This document shows positions 7,472 to 18,128 of a DNA stretch of 64,000 nucleotides, piece by piece; position 1 is the first letter of the stretch; each line of letters opens with the position of its first letter. The notes beneath the pieces are model-generated. The model was given only the letters and a program-made list of their open reading frames with translations. It searched no databases and was not told where the DNA came from. Origin of the DNA: Photorhabdus thracensis (GTDB lineage Bacteria > Pseudomonadota > Gammaproteobacteria > Enterobacterales > Enterobacteriaceae); contig NZ_CP011104.1 in NCBI RefSeq assembly GCF_001010285.1, forward strand, positions 4,278,001 to 4,342,000, given 5' to 3'. The translations under genes and the position numbers were made by a program.

Positions 7472-9019
7472 TTATGGCAACGCGATTAAACCCCAATGAA
7501 CCATGATGTCGGTCATCGGAACTAACAGAAATTCCACACATAGCAAACCAGCCAGCGTCATCACGATGGTATAGGGCAATGCCATCATGACCATTCGGCC
7601 ATAAGACAGACGGATTAAGGGTGATAACGTTGAGGTCAGCAGGAACAGGAATGCAGCTTGTCCGTTAGGTGTCGCAACAGAAGGCAGGTTCGTACCGGTA
7701 TTAATGGCAACCGCCAGGTATTCATATTGTTGATGTGAAATCAGCCCTTCTTGCATAGCAGCCTTGGCTTCATTGATATAAACCGTACCAACAAATACGT
7801 TATCTGACACGGCTGAGAGCAGGCCATTAAACAGATAAAACAGAGAAAGCTGAGAAGTTTCTGAAGCCTGCAAGACGAACTGAATAAATGGCGTAAACAG
7901 TTGTTGGTCAACTATCACTGCAACAACGGAAAAGAAAACCGTTAATAATGCCGTGAATGGCAATGCCTCTTCAAACGCTTTGCCTAGCGCATGTTCTTCC
8001 GTGATACCGCAAAAAGAGGTGGTCAGAATGATAACTGACAGACCGATCAGACCAACCTCTGCCAAATGAAATGCCAGAGCGACAATTAGCCATAGGCCAA
8101 TCAGTGCCTGAGCAATAAGCTGCGCTTTTTCCTGGCGGGTTCGTTTTACGCTGGCTTTTTTATCATAATTTTCCAGCACTTGCCGGACGCGTTCCGGCAA
8201 TTCTGCACCATAACCGAATAACTTAAAGTGCTCGACCAGAAAACAGACTAGCAGACCACAGATAAAAACAGGCAAGGTAACTGGAGCCATGCGAATAAAG
8301 AAGGTGACAAAATCCCAGCCAACACTTTTGGCGATAATCAGATTTTGGGGTTCTCCCACCATGGTCATCACACCACCGAGCGCAGTCCCTAAACCTGCAT
8401 GCATCATCAGGCTGCGTAAAAAAGCACGAAACTGTGCGAGCGTTTGTTTCCTTTTCTCTGCATCAATATGACGATCGCTATTCGGCTTCAGTGCATCATA
8501 CTGATCAGAGATAAAATTGTTATAGATAGAATAGAAGCCAAGGGAAACACTAATAACTACCGCGATAACCGTCAGGGCATCAAGAAATGCAGAGAGGAAT
8601 GCACTGGCTAAACAAAATGCCAGGGCAAGCATCCGTTTGGATTTTATGGATAGAAGAAGTTTAGTGAACGCAAATAATAATAACTGCTTCATGAAGTAAA
8701 TCCCTGCAACCATAAATATCAGCAGCAGAACAACTTCCAGGTTATTAGCAATTTCATGACCAATTTGTTGAGGTGAGGTCATACCGATGATGACCGCTTC
8801 AATGGCCAACAGGCCACCGGGTTGTAACGGGTAGCATTTAAGCGCCATTGCCAAAGTAAAGATAAATTCGACAACCAGCAGCCAGCCGGCAACAAATGGG
8901 TTGATGATGAAGAATACAAGTGGGTTGATGATAAGAAAAGCGATGATAGCCAACTTATACCAATTCGGTGAGTGACCGAGAAAGTTTTTTATCGCCGCTT
9001 TCCGGATATTGGTTTCCAT
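7472..9019 (-). CDS. nhaB: Na+/H+ antiporter NhaB
   Basis: 515-residue inner-membrane sodium/proton antiporter with about 12 hydrophobic helices, for sodium and pH homeostasis. The characteristic segments [20 protein letters not shown] and [14 protein letters not shown] are present; the latter holds acidic and polar residues needed for transport in the family. ATG start at 9019. It is divergent from fadR with 222 bases between, as in E. coli and relatives. No defects seen. Confidence 0.96.
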   Translation of the reverse strand: METNIRKAAIKNFLGHSPNWYKLAIIAFLIINPLVFFIINPFVAGWLLVVEFIFTLAMALKCYPLQPGGLLAIEAVIIGMTSPQQIGHEIANNLEVVLLLIFMVAGIYFMKQLLLFAFTKLLLSIKSKRMLALAFCLASAFLSAFLDALTVIAVVISVSLGFYSIYNNFISDQYDALKPNSDRHIDAEKRKQTLAQFRAFLRSLMMHAGLGTALGGVMTMVGEPQNLIIAKSVGWDFVTFFIRMAPVTLPVFICGLLVCFLVEHFKLFGYGAELPERVRQVLENYDKKASVKRTRQEKAQLIAQALIGLWLIVALAFHLAEVGLIGLSVIILTTSFCGITEEHALGKAFEEALPFTALLTVFFSVVAVIVDQQLFTPFIQFVLQASETSQLSLFYLFNGLLSAVSDNVFVGTVYINEAKAAMQEGLISHQQYEYLAVAINTGTNLPSVATPNGQAAFLFLLTSTLSPLIRLSYGRMVMMALPYTIVMTLAGLLCVEFLLVPMTDIMVHWGLIALP

Positions 9020-9241
9020 GGTAATTAAAATTCCTCTAAATTCGTAAAGTTGTGTTCTCTAAACAATAGTACGCTTTAATACAAAATATTTTAAGGGAGA
9101 TGAGGCACAGTTAAACAATTTGTGTGCTTTTTTCGTGACCGTTTTTGTGGTTTCTAGACTAGACAGCTATATTGGAGGGGCGCATTCTGATATAATTTCA
9201 TCTATTATTAGTTGAAAAATTCACGTTGGAATAACAAAAAT

Positions 9242-9961
9242 ATGGTCATTAAGGCTCAAAGTCCCGCCGGTTTTGCGGAAGAGTATATTATTGAGAGTAT
9301 ATGGAACGGTCGTTTTGCTCCAGGCTCTATTCTTCCGGCAGAACGTGAATTATCTGAGTTGATTGGTGTAACAAGGACTACCCTGCGTGAGGTATTGCAG
9401 CGTTTGGCACGCGATGGTTGGTTAACTATTCAGCATGGCAAGCCAACAAAAGTGAATAACTTTTGGGAAACATCAGGTCTTAATATTTTAGAAACACTGG
9501 CTCGTCTTGATCACGATCGCGTTCCTGAGTTAATTGATAATCTACTGGCAGTGAGAACGAATATTGCCGCAATATTTATTCGCACAGCTTTTAGGCATAA
9601 TCCAAGTCAGTCATTGGAAGTGTTGGCAAAAAAAGAGAATGTGGAAGATAACTCAGAGTCTTTCAGCGCTCTGGATTATGATATTTTCCGTGGTTTGGCT
9701 TTTGCTTCAGACAATCCAATTTACGGCCTTATTATCAATGGGTTGAAAGGGTTGTATACCCGTGTAGGGCGTTATTACTTCTCTAATCCTGAGGCCCGCA
9801 AATTGGCATTGAACTTTTATCAGCAACTGGCGATATTATGCCGGGATAAATCCTATGATAAGGTCATGGAATGTGTACGTAATTATGGTAAAGAGAGCGG
9901 TATCATTTGGCACAGTATGCAAAGTACGATGCCAAGTGATTTAGCTGAAGTTTGTCGTTGA
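9242..9961 (+). CDS. fadR: Fatty acid metabolism regulator FadR
   Basis: GntR-family dual regulator that represses fatty-acid degradation genes, activates fabA/fabB, and is released from DNA by long-chain acyl-CoA. It has 239 residues, identical in length to the E. coli protein, from the ATG giving [15 protein letters not shown]; an in-frame TTG upstream is rejected. The winged helix (about residues 10-70) contains [19 protein letters not shown] and the arginines that contact DNA. The C-terminal helical acyl-CoA domain is complete. Confidence 0.97.
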   Translation: MVIKAQSPAGFAEEYIIESIWNGRFAPGSILPAERELSELIGVTRTTLREVLQRLARDGWLTIQHGKPTKVNNFWETSGLNILETLARLDHDRVPELIDNLLAVRTNIAAIFIRTAFRHNPSQSLEVLAKKENVEDNSESFSALDYDIFRGLAFASDNPIYGLIINGLKGLYTRVGRYYFSNPEARKLALNFYQQLAILCRDKSYDKVMECVRNYGKESGIIWHSMQSTMPSDLAEVCR

Positions 9962-10038
9962 TATCCTGTTAGTATTTTTACTTAATGCCAAGTCTTAATC
10001 CAATTCATTAGTTTCAAATCAAAACTATTTTGAGCTGA

Positions 10039-10082
10039 CCCGGGGCAGAATACGCTGCCCCGGGAATTTTGTTTCTTTTTTC
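10039..10082 (+). terminator. Rho-independent terminator after fadR
   Basis: Perfect 10-bp GC-rich stem (10039-10048 with 10055-10064), six-base loop, then a T-rich tail. It lies 78 bases after the fadR stop. Confidence 0.88.
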
Positions 10083-10369
10083 CCCTCATCTCAAGTCAAT
10101 CATCAATATATAAATTTCAGAATATTATTCCGAAATTATGGGTTTTTATTGAATTTTTATTTCGATTAATTGATGGTTATTGGTATCTTGTGGTTGTTTA
10201 ATTGATTCATCATTTTCGCTGAAAAAATAAGAATAATTACTGCATATTCAATAATTAGCATGCGATATAAATCTTTATTTTTATTTTAATTTCATCATCT
10301 TAGTATCAGTTTTTGTAAATTGCTTGTGTATAAGTAACAAATATCCTTGTTGCATAAATGTAATCTTAT

Positions 10370-10424
10370 TGTGATCTAAATCATAAATATAGATTATTGA
10401 CGTTACCGATGATTGTCCTATATT
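10370..10424 (+). promoter_or_regulatory. dadAX promoter with CRP-like site
   Basis: A CRP-like site TGTGA-N6-TCATA at 10370-10385 (one mismatch in the second half-site) precedes a promoter with TTGACG at 10397-10402 and TATATT at 10419-10424, spacer 16. The start of dadA is 56 bases further. The 9962-10479 gap is AT-rich apart from the fadR terminator. In E. coli dadAX is controlled by CRP and Lrp, and this layout agrees. Lrp sites could not be assigned by eye. Confidence 0.6.
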
Positions 10425-10479
10425 GGTTTTTTTTAGGCAGCATATTATGCTTAGCTAAATTTTTAATCATCAGGGGACC

Positions 10480-11793
10480 ATGATGAAAATCCTTGTTTTA
10501 GGTAGTGGCGTTATTGGTGTAACCAGTGCTTGGTATTTGGTACAGCAAGGTCATGAAGTAACCGTTATTGATCGTCAGGGAAGTGCTGCCCAGGAAACCA
10601 GCGCGGCGAACGCCGGTCAGATCTCGCCGGGATATGCGACACCGTGGGGAGCGCCCGGTATTCCACTGAAAGCCATTAAATGGATGTTTCAACGTCATGC
10701 TCCGCTGTCTATCCGCCCTGATGGTTCGCTGTTTCAATTGCGCTGGATGTGGCAGATGCTGCTCAATTGTGATGCAAGTCACTATGCAATCAATAAAAGC
10801 CGGATGGTACGGCTAGCAGAGTACAGCCGTGACTGTATCAAACAGTTAAGGGCAGATACCGGTATTCAATACGAAGGTCGCCAGGGGGGCACCCTTCAAT
10901 TATTCCGCACCAATAAGCAGTTTGATAATGCGATGAATGACATCGTGGTTCTTGAACAAGAAGGTGTGCCTTACAACCTGTTAACGCCAGATAAGCTGGC
11001 GACAGTTGAACCGGCATTGGCCCGTGTCGCTCACAAATTGACGGGAGGCTTACAATTACCAAACGATGAAACGGGGGATTGTCAGCTTTTTACTAAAGAA
11101 TTGGCAAAAATGGCAGAAGCGGCTGGAGTCACATTTCTGTTTAATAAACAGGTCAAACAGTTGCTGGTAGAAGGGCACCGTATTACGGGTGTCCAGTGTG
11201 AAGATAGCGTCATGACGGCAGACAGCTATGTTGTTGCAATGGGAGCCTATTCTACTGAACTGTTAAATGGTCTTGTCAAAATCCCGGTATATCCACTGAA
11301 AGGTTATTCATTAACCATGCCTATCGTAGATGCAGAACGGGCTCCGGTCTCGACTGCGTTGGATGAAACATACAAAATTGCGATCACCCGGTTTGACAAT
11401 CGTATTCGTGTTGGCGGCATGGCAGAAGTTGTGGGCTTCAATTTGAATGTGCTTAAAGCACGTTGTGAAACACTGAAAATGGTCGTGCAGGATCTCTATC
11501 CGGGTGGTGGCGATATTGCTCAGGCTAATTTCTGGACGGGATTACGGCCAATGACACCCGATGGTACTCCCATTGTTGGCCCGACTGAATATAACAATCT
11601 CTACCTCAATACAGGGCACGGCACGTTAGGGTGGACAATGGCATGTGGTTCCAGTCAGTTACTGGCGGATCTTATTTCAGGTAAGAAGACTTCCATTGCC
11701 TCTGATGATTTGTCAGTATTCCGTTATGTTAATAGTTTTAATACGAAATTTAGGCCATTGGGCCATCAATTGCACACTGAACTGAGGGGCTGA
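10480..11793 (+). CDS. dadA: D-amino acid dehydrogenase small subunit DadA
   Basis: FAD-dependent membrane-associated dehydrogenase that converts D-alanine to pyruvate and ammonia. The N-terminal dinucleotide-binding motif [15 protein letters not shown] is present, and the C-terminal FAD-contacting block with [14 protein letters not shown] and [13 protein letters not shown] is intact. 437 residues. Two adjacent ATG codons are available; AGGGGA precedes the first. It forms an operon with dadX, separated by one base. Confidence 0.97.
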   Translation: MMKILVLGSGVIGVTSAWYLVQQGHEVTVIDRQGSAAQETSAANAGQISPGYATPWGAPGIPLKAIKWMFQRHAPLSIRPDGSLFQLRWMWQMLLNCDASHYAINKSRMVRLAEYSRDCIKQLRADTGIQYEGRQGGTLQLFRTNKQFDNAMNDIVVLEQEGVPYNLLTPDKLATVEPALARVAHKLTGGLQLPNDETGDCQLFTKELAKMAEAAGVTFLFNKQVKQLLVEGHRITGVQCEDSVMTADSYVVAMGAYSTELLNGLVKIPVYPLKGYSLTMPIVDAERAPVSTALDETYKIAITRFDNRIRVGGMAEVVGFNLNVLKARCETLKMVVQDLYPGGGDIAQANFWTGLRPMTPDGTPIVGPTEYNNLYLNTGHGTLGWTMACGSSQLLADLISGKKTSIASDDLSVFRYVNSFNTKFRPLGHQLHTELRG

Positions 11794-11794
11794 T

Positions 11795-12871
11795 ATGCCA
11801 CGTCCGATTTCGGCAACGATCCATCTTGATGCGTTGAAAAATAACCTGGGTATTATTCGTAATAGGGTCGGTAATAGCAAAATCTGGGCTGTAGTTAAAG
11901 CAAATGCTTATGGGCATGGCCTGCGTTGTCTATGGCGGTATCTCGATCAGACAGATGGATTTGCCTTACTTGATTTTAATGAGGCCATTTTATTGCGGGA
12001 ACAGGGTTGGCAGCGACCTATCTTGCTGTTGGAGGGTTTTTTCAAACCAGAAGATTTGTCGGTAATTGATCAGTATCAGTTGACAACGGCGGTACACAGT
12101 CATTGGCAGCTTAAAGCAATCGAGATGGCCAATTTGAGCAGGCCAATCGATATTTATCTAAAATTAAACAGCGGCATGAATCGATTGGGTTTCCCTGCGG
12201 ATCAATATAAAGAGGTTTTATCGCTGGCAAGGGGTATCCGGCAAATTGGGCGAATAACGTTGATGTCGCATTTTGCGAATGCAGATAATAAGGAAATTGG
12301 CGTTACTGAACAACTTGATATTATTAATTCAGTCAGTCAGGGCTTGGATATTGCTCAATGTTTAGCTAATTCAGCCGCTTCCCTGTGGTATCCGCAAACT
12401 CATCGGGATTGGGTACGTCCCGGTATTGCGCTTTATGGCGCTTCTCCCAGTGGAAAGTGGAAAGATATTGCGGATATTGGGTTGAAAGCCGTGATGAGTC
12501 TGCAAAGTGAGATTATTGCCATTCAGCATCTCAAGGCTGGGGAAAAGATCGGTTATGGCAGTAAATATACCGCATCAGGCCCTATTAGAGTCGGTACTGT
12601 TGCCTGTGGTTATGCTGATGGTTACCCCCGGAGGGCAATGACAGGAACACCGGTTATTGTCGATGGCGTCAGAACTCAGGTGTTAGGGGCAGTATCAATG
12701 GATATGTTGTCAGTAGATTTGACACCTTGCCCGCAGGCCCAAATTGGCAGCCCTGTCGAATTGTGGGGGCAAAACCTGCCGGTGGATGATGTGGCAGAGA
12801 TCCCTGGAACGATTGGTTATGAATTGTTGTGTGCACTGGCGGATCGGGTCCCGGTATCTATATGTCGTTAA
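11795..12871 (+). CDS. dadX: Catabolic alanine racemase DadX
   Basis: PLP-dependent racemase that converts L-alanine to D-alanine for breakdown by DadA. The PLP lysine is K35 in VVKANAYGHG. The second catalytic tyrosine lies in the GYGSKYTAS segment. The conserved CGYADGYPR and MSHFANAD segments are present. 358 residues, full length. It starts one base after the dadA stop, so the two are translated from one mRNA. A cell-wall racemase (Alr) has the same motifs; the operon context decides for DadX. Confidence 0.96.
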   Translation: MPRPISATIHLDALKNNLGIIRNRVGNSKIWAVVKANAYGHGLRCLWRYLDQTDGFALLDFNEAILLREQGWQRPILLLEGFFKPEDLSVIDQYQLTTAVHSHWQLKAIEMANLSRPIDIYLKLNSGMNRLGFPADQYKEVLSLARGIRQIGRITLMSHFANADNKEIGVTEQLDIINSVSQGLDIAQCLANSAASLWYPQTHRDWVRPGIALYGASPSGKWKDIADIGLKAVMSLQSEIIAIQHLKAGEKIGYGSKYTASGPIRVGTVACGYADGYPRRAMTGTPVIVDGVRTQVLGAVSMDMLSVDLTPCPQAQIGSPVELWGQNLPVDDVAEIPGTIGYELLCALADRVPVSICR

Positions 12872-13149
12872 ATACCAGACAGGACGGTTCTGCTCTGATT
12901 GAGAGAATGATAAATAATAATTTATTTCTGGTATTATTCAAAAAATAAGTTATCGATTTCTCTAAATTAATATATCTGTTTTTCACATATAATCTGTATG
13001 TTTTCGTTAAGAAAATTAAGCATGATTTAGACATATAGTGCTTTTTGGACAAAAATACTATGTTATTCTTGGAAATAAGGGAGATGATCTTTTACACTTA
13101 CACTTGATAATAGCCAATCGCATAATTGTTTTATAGGAAATAGTTAATA

Positions 13150-13902
13150 ATGATCAACAAAGCAAAAGTTCTAGCGACAGCCATCACTTTTTGTTTTTCT
13201 TCATCGGTAGCTTATGCAGGCCAGTGGTCAGTTGGCGTATCTGTTCTGGCTCAGTCACCACCTTATAAGGGAGTAAAGAGTGAAGATAAAGTGTCACCTG
13301 TTCCAATGGTTAATTATGAAACTGACAATTTCTATTTTCATACTTTAGCTGCTGGGTATTATTTGTGGAACGAACCGAAAGATAAATTATCTTTGGATGT
13401 GTATTATTATCCTCAAAGTTTCAGCCCAAAAGACAATGAAGATAAGCAGCTGAAAAAGCTGGATAAACGTCGCGATACCATGATGGGCGGTTTTAGTTAT
13501 CGTCATATTGAAGATTGGGGAACGTTACGCAGTTCTTTTGCGGCGGATACTTTAAGTAACAGTAAAGGGATCACGGTTGACCTGGCTTATTTATATGACT
13601 TTGAAATAGGGAGTTTGTCATTACAACCAGGATTAGGTGTGGTCTGGAATAGTAAAAAACAAAATCGTTACGAATATGGTATTAAAGAGCGTGAATCACA
13701 TCGTAGCGGGTTGGAAAAATATACGCCAAGTGATAGTTGGACTCCTTACTTGGAATTATCTGCCAATTATGAATTTAACCAGACATGGTCTGTATTTATG
13801 ATGGGGCGTGTTGAATGGCTACCGTCTGAAATTAAAGATAGCCCAATGGTTAATAAATCATATTCAAGTATTGTCTGGACAGGTATTACATATAGTTTTT
13901 AA
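13150..13902 (+). CDS. MipA/OmpV family outer-membrane protein
   Basis: 250 residues with a Sec signal peptide (cleavage near AYA/GQWSVG), a beta-barrel pattern of alternating hydrophobic residues, and a C-terminal Phe typical of outer-membrane proteins. The segments SPPYKGVKSEDKVSPVPMVNYE and GYYLW fit the MipA/OmpV family, whose members act as scaffolds for murein enzymes or as barrels of unknown function. AGGAAA is upstream of the ATG. It is monocistronic, closed by a strong terminator. The 12872-13149 gap before it is AT-rich with no gene seen. Confidence 0.85.
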   Translation: MINKAKVLATAITFCFSSSVAYAGQWSVGVSVLAQSPPYKGVKSEDKVSPVPMVNYETDNFYFHTLAAGYYLWNEPKDKLSLDVYYYPQSFSPKDNEDKQLKKLDKRRDTMMGGFSYRHIEDWGTLRSSFAADTLSNSKGITVDLAYLYDFEIGSLSLQPGLGVVWNSKKQNRYEYGIKERESHRSGLEKYTPSDSWTPYLELSANYEFNQTWSVFMMGRVEWLPSEIKDSPMVNKSYSSIVWTGITYSF

Positions 13903-13928
13903 TTACCCGAAACGATAATACCGGATAG

Positions 13929-13963
13929 AGACTGAATTCACCGGATTGTATTCAGTCTTTTTT
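13929..13963 (+). terminator. Rho-independent terminator after the MipA/OmpV gene
   Basis: Stem AGACTGAAT/ATTCAGTCT (13929-13937 with 13950-13958) followed by a T run. Confidence 0.85.
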
Positions 13964-14071
13964 GTGGTTTTTTTTGAGATATTTACTGATGGTCTTTCCG
14001 GCAACGAATGACAACCGGAATGTGGGCTGGGCATGGCCCAAGAATAACGCATGTTGTACGCAGATTAAAAT

Positions 14072-14101
14072 AAAAGAGCCGCCAGGAAAGGCAGCTCTTT
14101 T
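14072..14101 (-). terminator. Rho-independent terminator after gapA
   Basis: Stem AAAAGAGC/GCTCTTTT (14094-14101 with 14072-14079), 20 bases past the gapA stop. The terminal T-rich arm serves as the T tract on the minus strand. Confidence 0.8.
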
Positions 14102-14121
14102 CAGGCAGGGTGATAACTCAG

Positions 14122-15276
<1,155 letters not shown>

Positions 15277-15457
15277 TCATTATCGGGGCACCGACAGATA
15301 TTGAAAGTTAATCGGTTAGATATGCGAGTCACATCACAAATAGTAGGATAAACATCTTCAGTTAACCGCTTAAAATAAATTCCACTGATGCAATGTTAAT
15401 CTTTTGTTATTATCATTTGATTTTATTGAAAACATGAGTCTTATTAAGGTGGTCGTT

Positions 15458-15868
15458 ATGGCTAAGAATCCTGATGTTTCCCTTTATACAGAGCTTACTG
15501 ATATTCAGCGTCATGTTACCCAGAATGCCGGGACGGAACCGCCATTTTCGGGGAAATTGCTACATAATAAAAAAAGTGGCGTGTATCATTGTCTGTGCTG
15601 TGGGCAGCCGTTATTTATGTCCGATACTAAATTTGATTCTGGCTGTGGCTGGCCGAGTTTTTACCAGCCTGTCAGCGATGATGCGGTACTGTATCTTGAT
15701 GATAATAGTCATCATATGCAGCGTATTGAAGTTCGTTGCTGCCATTGTGACGCTCATTTGGGGCATGTGTTCCCTGATGGCCCGAAACCAACAGGAGAAC
15801 GTTTTTGTATCAACTCGGCTGCGTTAAGTTTCACTGATGAAAATACAGGTGAAAAAACAGCAGGTTAG
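15458..15868 (+). CDS. msrB: Peptide methionine-(R)-S-oxide reductase MsrB
   Basis: Repairs methionine R-sulfoxide in oxidised proteins. 136 residues from the ATG preceded by AAGGTGG; a longer upstream frame has no support. Two zinc-binding CxxC pairs (CLCC and CCHC) are present, the GCGWPSFY substrate pocket segment, and the catalytic cysteine in RFCINSAAL. It lies divergent from gapA with a 340-base shared upstream region that must hold both promoters. Confidence 0.96.
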   Translation: MAKNPDVSLYTELTDIQRHVTQNAGTEPPFSGKLLHNKKSGVYHCLCCGQPLFMSDTKFDSGCGWPSFYQPVSDDAVLYLDDNSHHMQRIEVRCCHCDAHLGHVFPDGPKPTGERFCINSAALSFTDENTGEKTAG

Positions 15869-15956
15869 ACATTTTTATCATTGCCGGCATCGCCGTTAAT
15901 TTATGTAAGAAAAATCGTTTCAGCTAATTCTGAAAAATAATAATGAGGAAATATCA

Positions 15957-16226
15957 ATGGAACTGGATGATCTGTTATCTGTAATGACACCAGAAATATA
16001 TCAACGCCTGGTTCAGGCAGTCGAACTGGGTAAATGGCAGGATGGTGTGCCTCTAACTGTGGAACAGAAAGAAAATAGCCTGCAAATGATTATGCTATGG
16101 CAAGCAAGGCACAACTATGAACCTGAACATATGACTATCGGTACTGATGGTCAGTTGGTGATGAAGAGTAAACAAGAACTGAAAGCGGCCTTTCAGTCTG
16201 AAATGGTGGCAACATTTAAGCCGTAA
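15957..16226 (+). CDS. yeaC: YeaC-family (DUF1315) protein
   Basis: 89-residue soluble protein of unknown function. The start MELDDLLSVMTPEIYQRLVQ, the GKWQDGVPLT segment and the C-terminal QELKAAF are typical of YeaC. It is in the same direction as msrB, 88 bases downstream, as in E. coli. AATGAGGAAATATCA provides the ribosome site. No catalytic motif can be seen. Confidence 0.85.
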   Translation: MELDDLLSVMTPEIYQRLVQAVELGKWQDGVPLTVEQKENSLQMIMLWQARHNYEPEHMTIGTDGQLVMKSKQELKAAFQSEMVATFKP

Positions 16227-16249
16227 TCTTCACAAGATGGCCTACGAAA

Positions 16250-16274
16250 AGGCTGAGTTTGTCGAACTCAGCCT
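16250..16274. terminator. Terminator hairpin between yeaC and pncA
   Basis: Perfect 10-bp stem AGGCTGAGTT/AACTCAGCCT with a five-base loop. On the minus strand it is followed by TTTT, so it mainly terminates pncA; it may act in both directions. Confidence 0.7.
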
Positions 16275-16288
16275 GGCCTTGATGGGTA

Positions 16289-16927
16289 TCAGAAAAGGGC
16301 GTTTTCTAACTGGGCAAGCTCTATCAGGATCGCGCCTTGCGTTTTTATCTCTTTGAATGCGGATTGGCTGTCACCTGGATTGAGGTTAACCCCCCGACAA
16401 CCATCAGTGATTACCCAGGTTTCATAACCTAATGCCAGCGCATCCAGCGCGGTAAACTTCACACAATAATCAGTGGCAATACCAATAATAAACAGGCGTT
16501 CAATTTGCTCTGTTTGCAACCAGTCGTCAAGCCGGGTTTTACTCTGATGGCCGTTATCAAAGAAAGCGCTGTAGCTGTCGATCTGTGGATTTTCGCCTTT
16601 GTAGAAAACCTCAATAATGGCCTGCTTGTTCAGTTGTGGATGGAAATCAGCGCCATGTTGCTCCTGAACACAATGTTCCGGCCACCATACTTGCGGAATA
16701 CCGTTCAGTATACCGATATCCCCGATTTTCTGACCGGAGTTGACTGCGAAGCTCATATGTTCAGCAGGGTGCCAGTCCTGGGTGGCAATAATGCTGATAT
16801 TGTGTTTCAGACAGATATCAATTGCCTGATTTGCAACATCAATGACGTGCTCACTCTCTTTTACGGCTAATGCACCGCCGGTACAGAAATCGTTCTGTAG
16901 ATCAATAAGTAATAGGGCTGTTTTCAT
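16289..16927 (-). CDS. pncA: Nicotinamidase PncA
   Basis: Hydrolyses nicotinamide to nicotinate in NAD salvage. 212 residues. The catalytic Asp is in LLIDLQNDF (D9) and the nucleophilic Cys in IGIATDYCV. Metal-binding residues are in the TQDWHP segment. It follows ansA by 12 bases on the same strand, the enterobacterial ansA-pncA operon. Some family members also have pyrazinamidase activity. Full length, with no defects. Confidence 0.95.
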   Translation of the reverse strand: MKTALLLIDLQNDFCTGGALAVKESEHVIDVANQAIDICLKHNISIIATQDWHPAEHMSFAVNSGQKIGDIGILNGIPQVWWPEHCVQEQHGADFHPQLNKQAIIEVFYKGENPQIDSYSAFFDNGHQSKTRLDDWLQTEQIERLFIIGIATDYCVKFTALDALALGYETWVITDGCRGVNLNPGDSQSAFKEIKTQGAILIELAQLENALF

Positions 16928-16939
16928 CTTTTTCTCGGG

Positions 16940-17959
16940 TTATTTGTCGGCATAACTTAATTCACCACGTAAATTTTGTTGCATTAAATAACGAATTTTT
17001 TCACTGCTATAGGGTTGACTGAGTAAATAGTGCAACTTAGTTAAAGTTGCTTCAAAGGTCATATCGTAGCCACTGATAACACCGGCTTCAGCCAGAGCAT
17101 GACCGGTTGCGTAACCATCCATATTTACCCTGCCAGAAATGCACTGGGTCAGATTGACAACCACAATCCCTCTCTCTGTTGCCTGTTTTAGCTCTTTCAA
17201 TAATTCAGGATGCTGTGGCGCGTTGCCGACGCCATATGAGCGCAGGATTAAGGCTTTAACCGGTTGCATTAAAATATTGTTCACAACTTGACTGGAAAGG
17301 CCGGGATAAATGGTTATCACGCCAATAGGCTGATGGGTGATCTGATGAGTGATAAATTCACCGCAGCTGGCAGGGGCCGGACCTGCATTGAAGGTTTTGA
17401 TGTTAATACCCGCTTCCATCAATGGGGAACAGTTTGGTGAGGCAAAGGCATCAAAACCGTCTGCATGTGCTTTGACCGTCCGGTTCCCACGGAACAATTT
17501 ATTATTGAAAAACAGGCTGACCTCATTAACGGGGTAGTTAGCGGCAAGATAAAGCGCATTCAGTAAGTTTGTCTGCCCGTCAGAGCGCAGTGCTTCCAGT
17601 GGAATTTGTGATCCTGTCACAATCACCGGCTTACCCAGATTCTCAAACATAAAAGAGAGAGCGGATGCGGTAAATGCCATCGTGTCCGTGCCATGCAGGA
17701 TCACGAAACCATCATAATCATCGTAATTTTGCCGGATATCATCAGCGATGAGTTGCCAGTCTTCTGGCGTCATATCAGAAGAATCAATCAGTGGTTGATG
17801 TTCACGGATGGTGAATGTCGGCATTTCAGACCGGTGGAATTCGGGCATCTTAGTGAGTTGGCACTGTAAATGCCCGGAAACGGGAATATATCCCTGAGAT
17901 GAGCGTTGCATCCCAATTGTTCCGCCAGTATAGACGACATAAATAGATTTCTTCTGCAT
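16940..17959 (-). CDS. ansA: L-asparaginase I (cytoplasmic)
   Basis: Hydrolyses asparagine to aspartate and ammonia. 339 residues with no signal peptide, which separates it from periplasmic AnsB. The two active-site threonine motifs are visible: YTGGTIGM near the N-terminus and ILHGTDTMAFTA at about residue 90. The catalytic Lys lies in the VTGSQIPL-downstream region as usual. First gene of the ansA-pncA pair; sppA lies upstream behind a terminator. Confidence 0.95.
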   Translation of the reverse strand: MQKKSIYVVYTGGTIGMQRSSQGYIPVSGHLQCQLTKMPEFHRSEMPTFTIREHQPLIDSSDMTPEDWQLIADDIRQNYDDYDGFVILHGTDTMAFTASALSFMFENLGKPVIVTGSQIPLEALRSDGQTNLLNALYLAANYPVNEVSLFFNNKLFRGNRTVKAHADGFDAFASPNCSPLMEAGINIKTFNAGPAPASCGEFITHQITHQPIGVITIYPGLSSQVVNNILMQPVKALILRSYGVGNAPQHPELLKELKQATERGIVVVNLTQCISGRVNMDGYATGHALAEAGVISGYDMTFEATLTKLHYLLSQPYSSEKIRYLMQQNLRGELSYADK

Positions 17960-18004
17960 GACTGTGCCTCGTAAAAAGATCAGCTGGATTATAGGAGTAT
18001 TACA

Positions 18005-18039
18005 AAATAAAAAAAGCCTGACAGGGTATCTGTCAGGCT
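18005..18039 (-). terminator. Rho-independent terminator after sppA
   Basis: Perfect 10-bp stem AGCCTGACAG/CTGTCAGGCT with a five-base loop, followed on the minus strand by a run of seven T. It separates sppA from ansA. Confidence 0.88.
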
Positions 18040-18128
18040 AAAAACGGCATTAATTAAGTTATCACCAGGATCATACCGGGGAATTCCAGCGGCATGTTTC
18101 TACTAATGTCATGCATTATGATAGTTTT

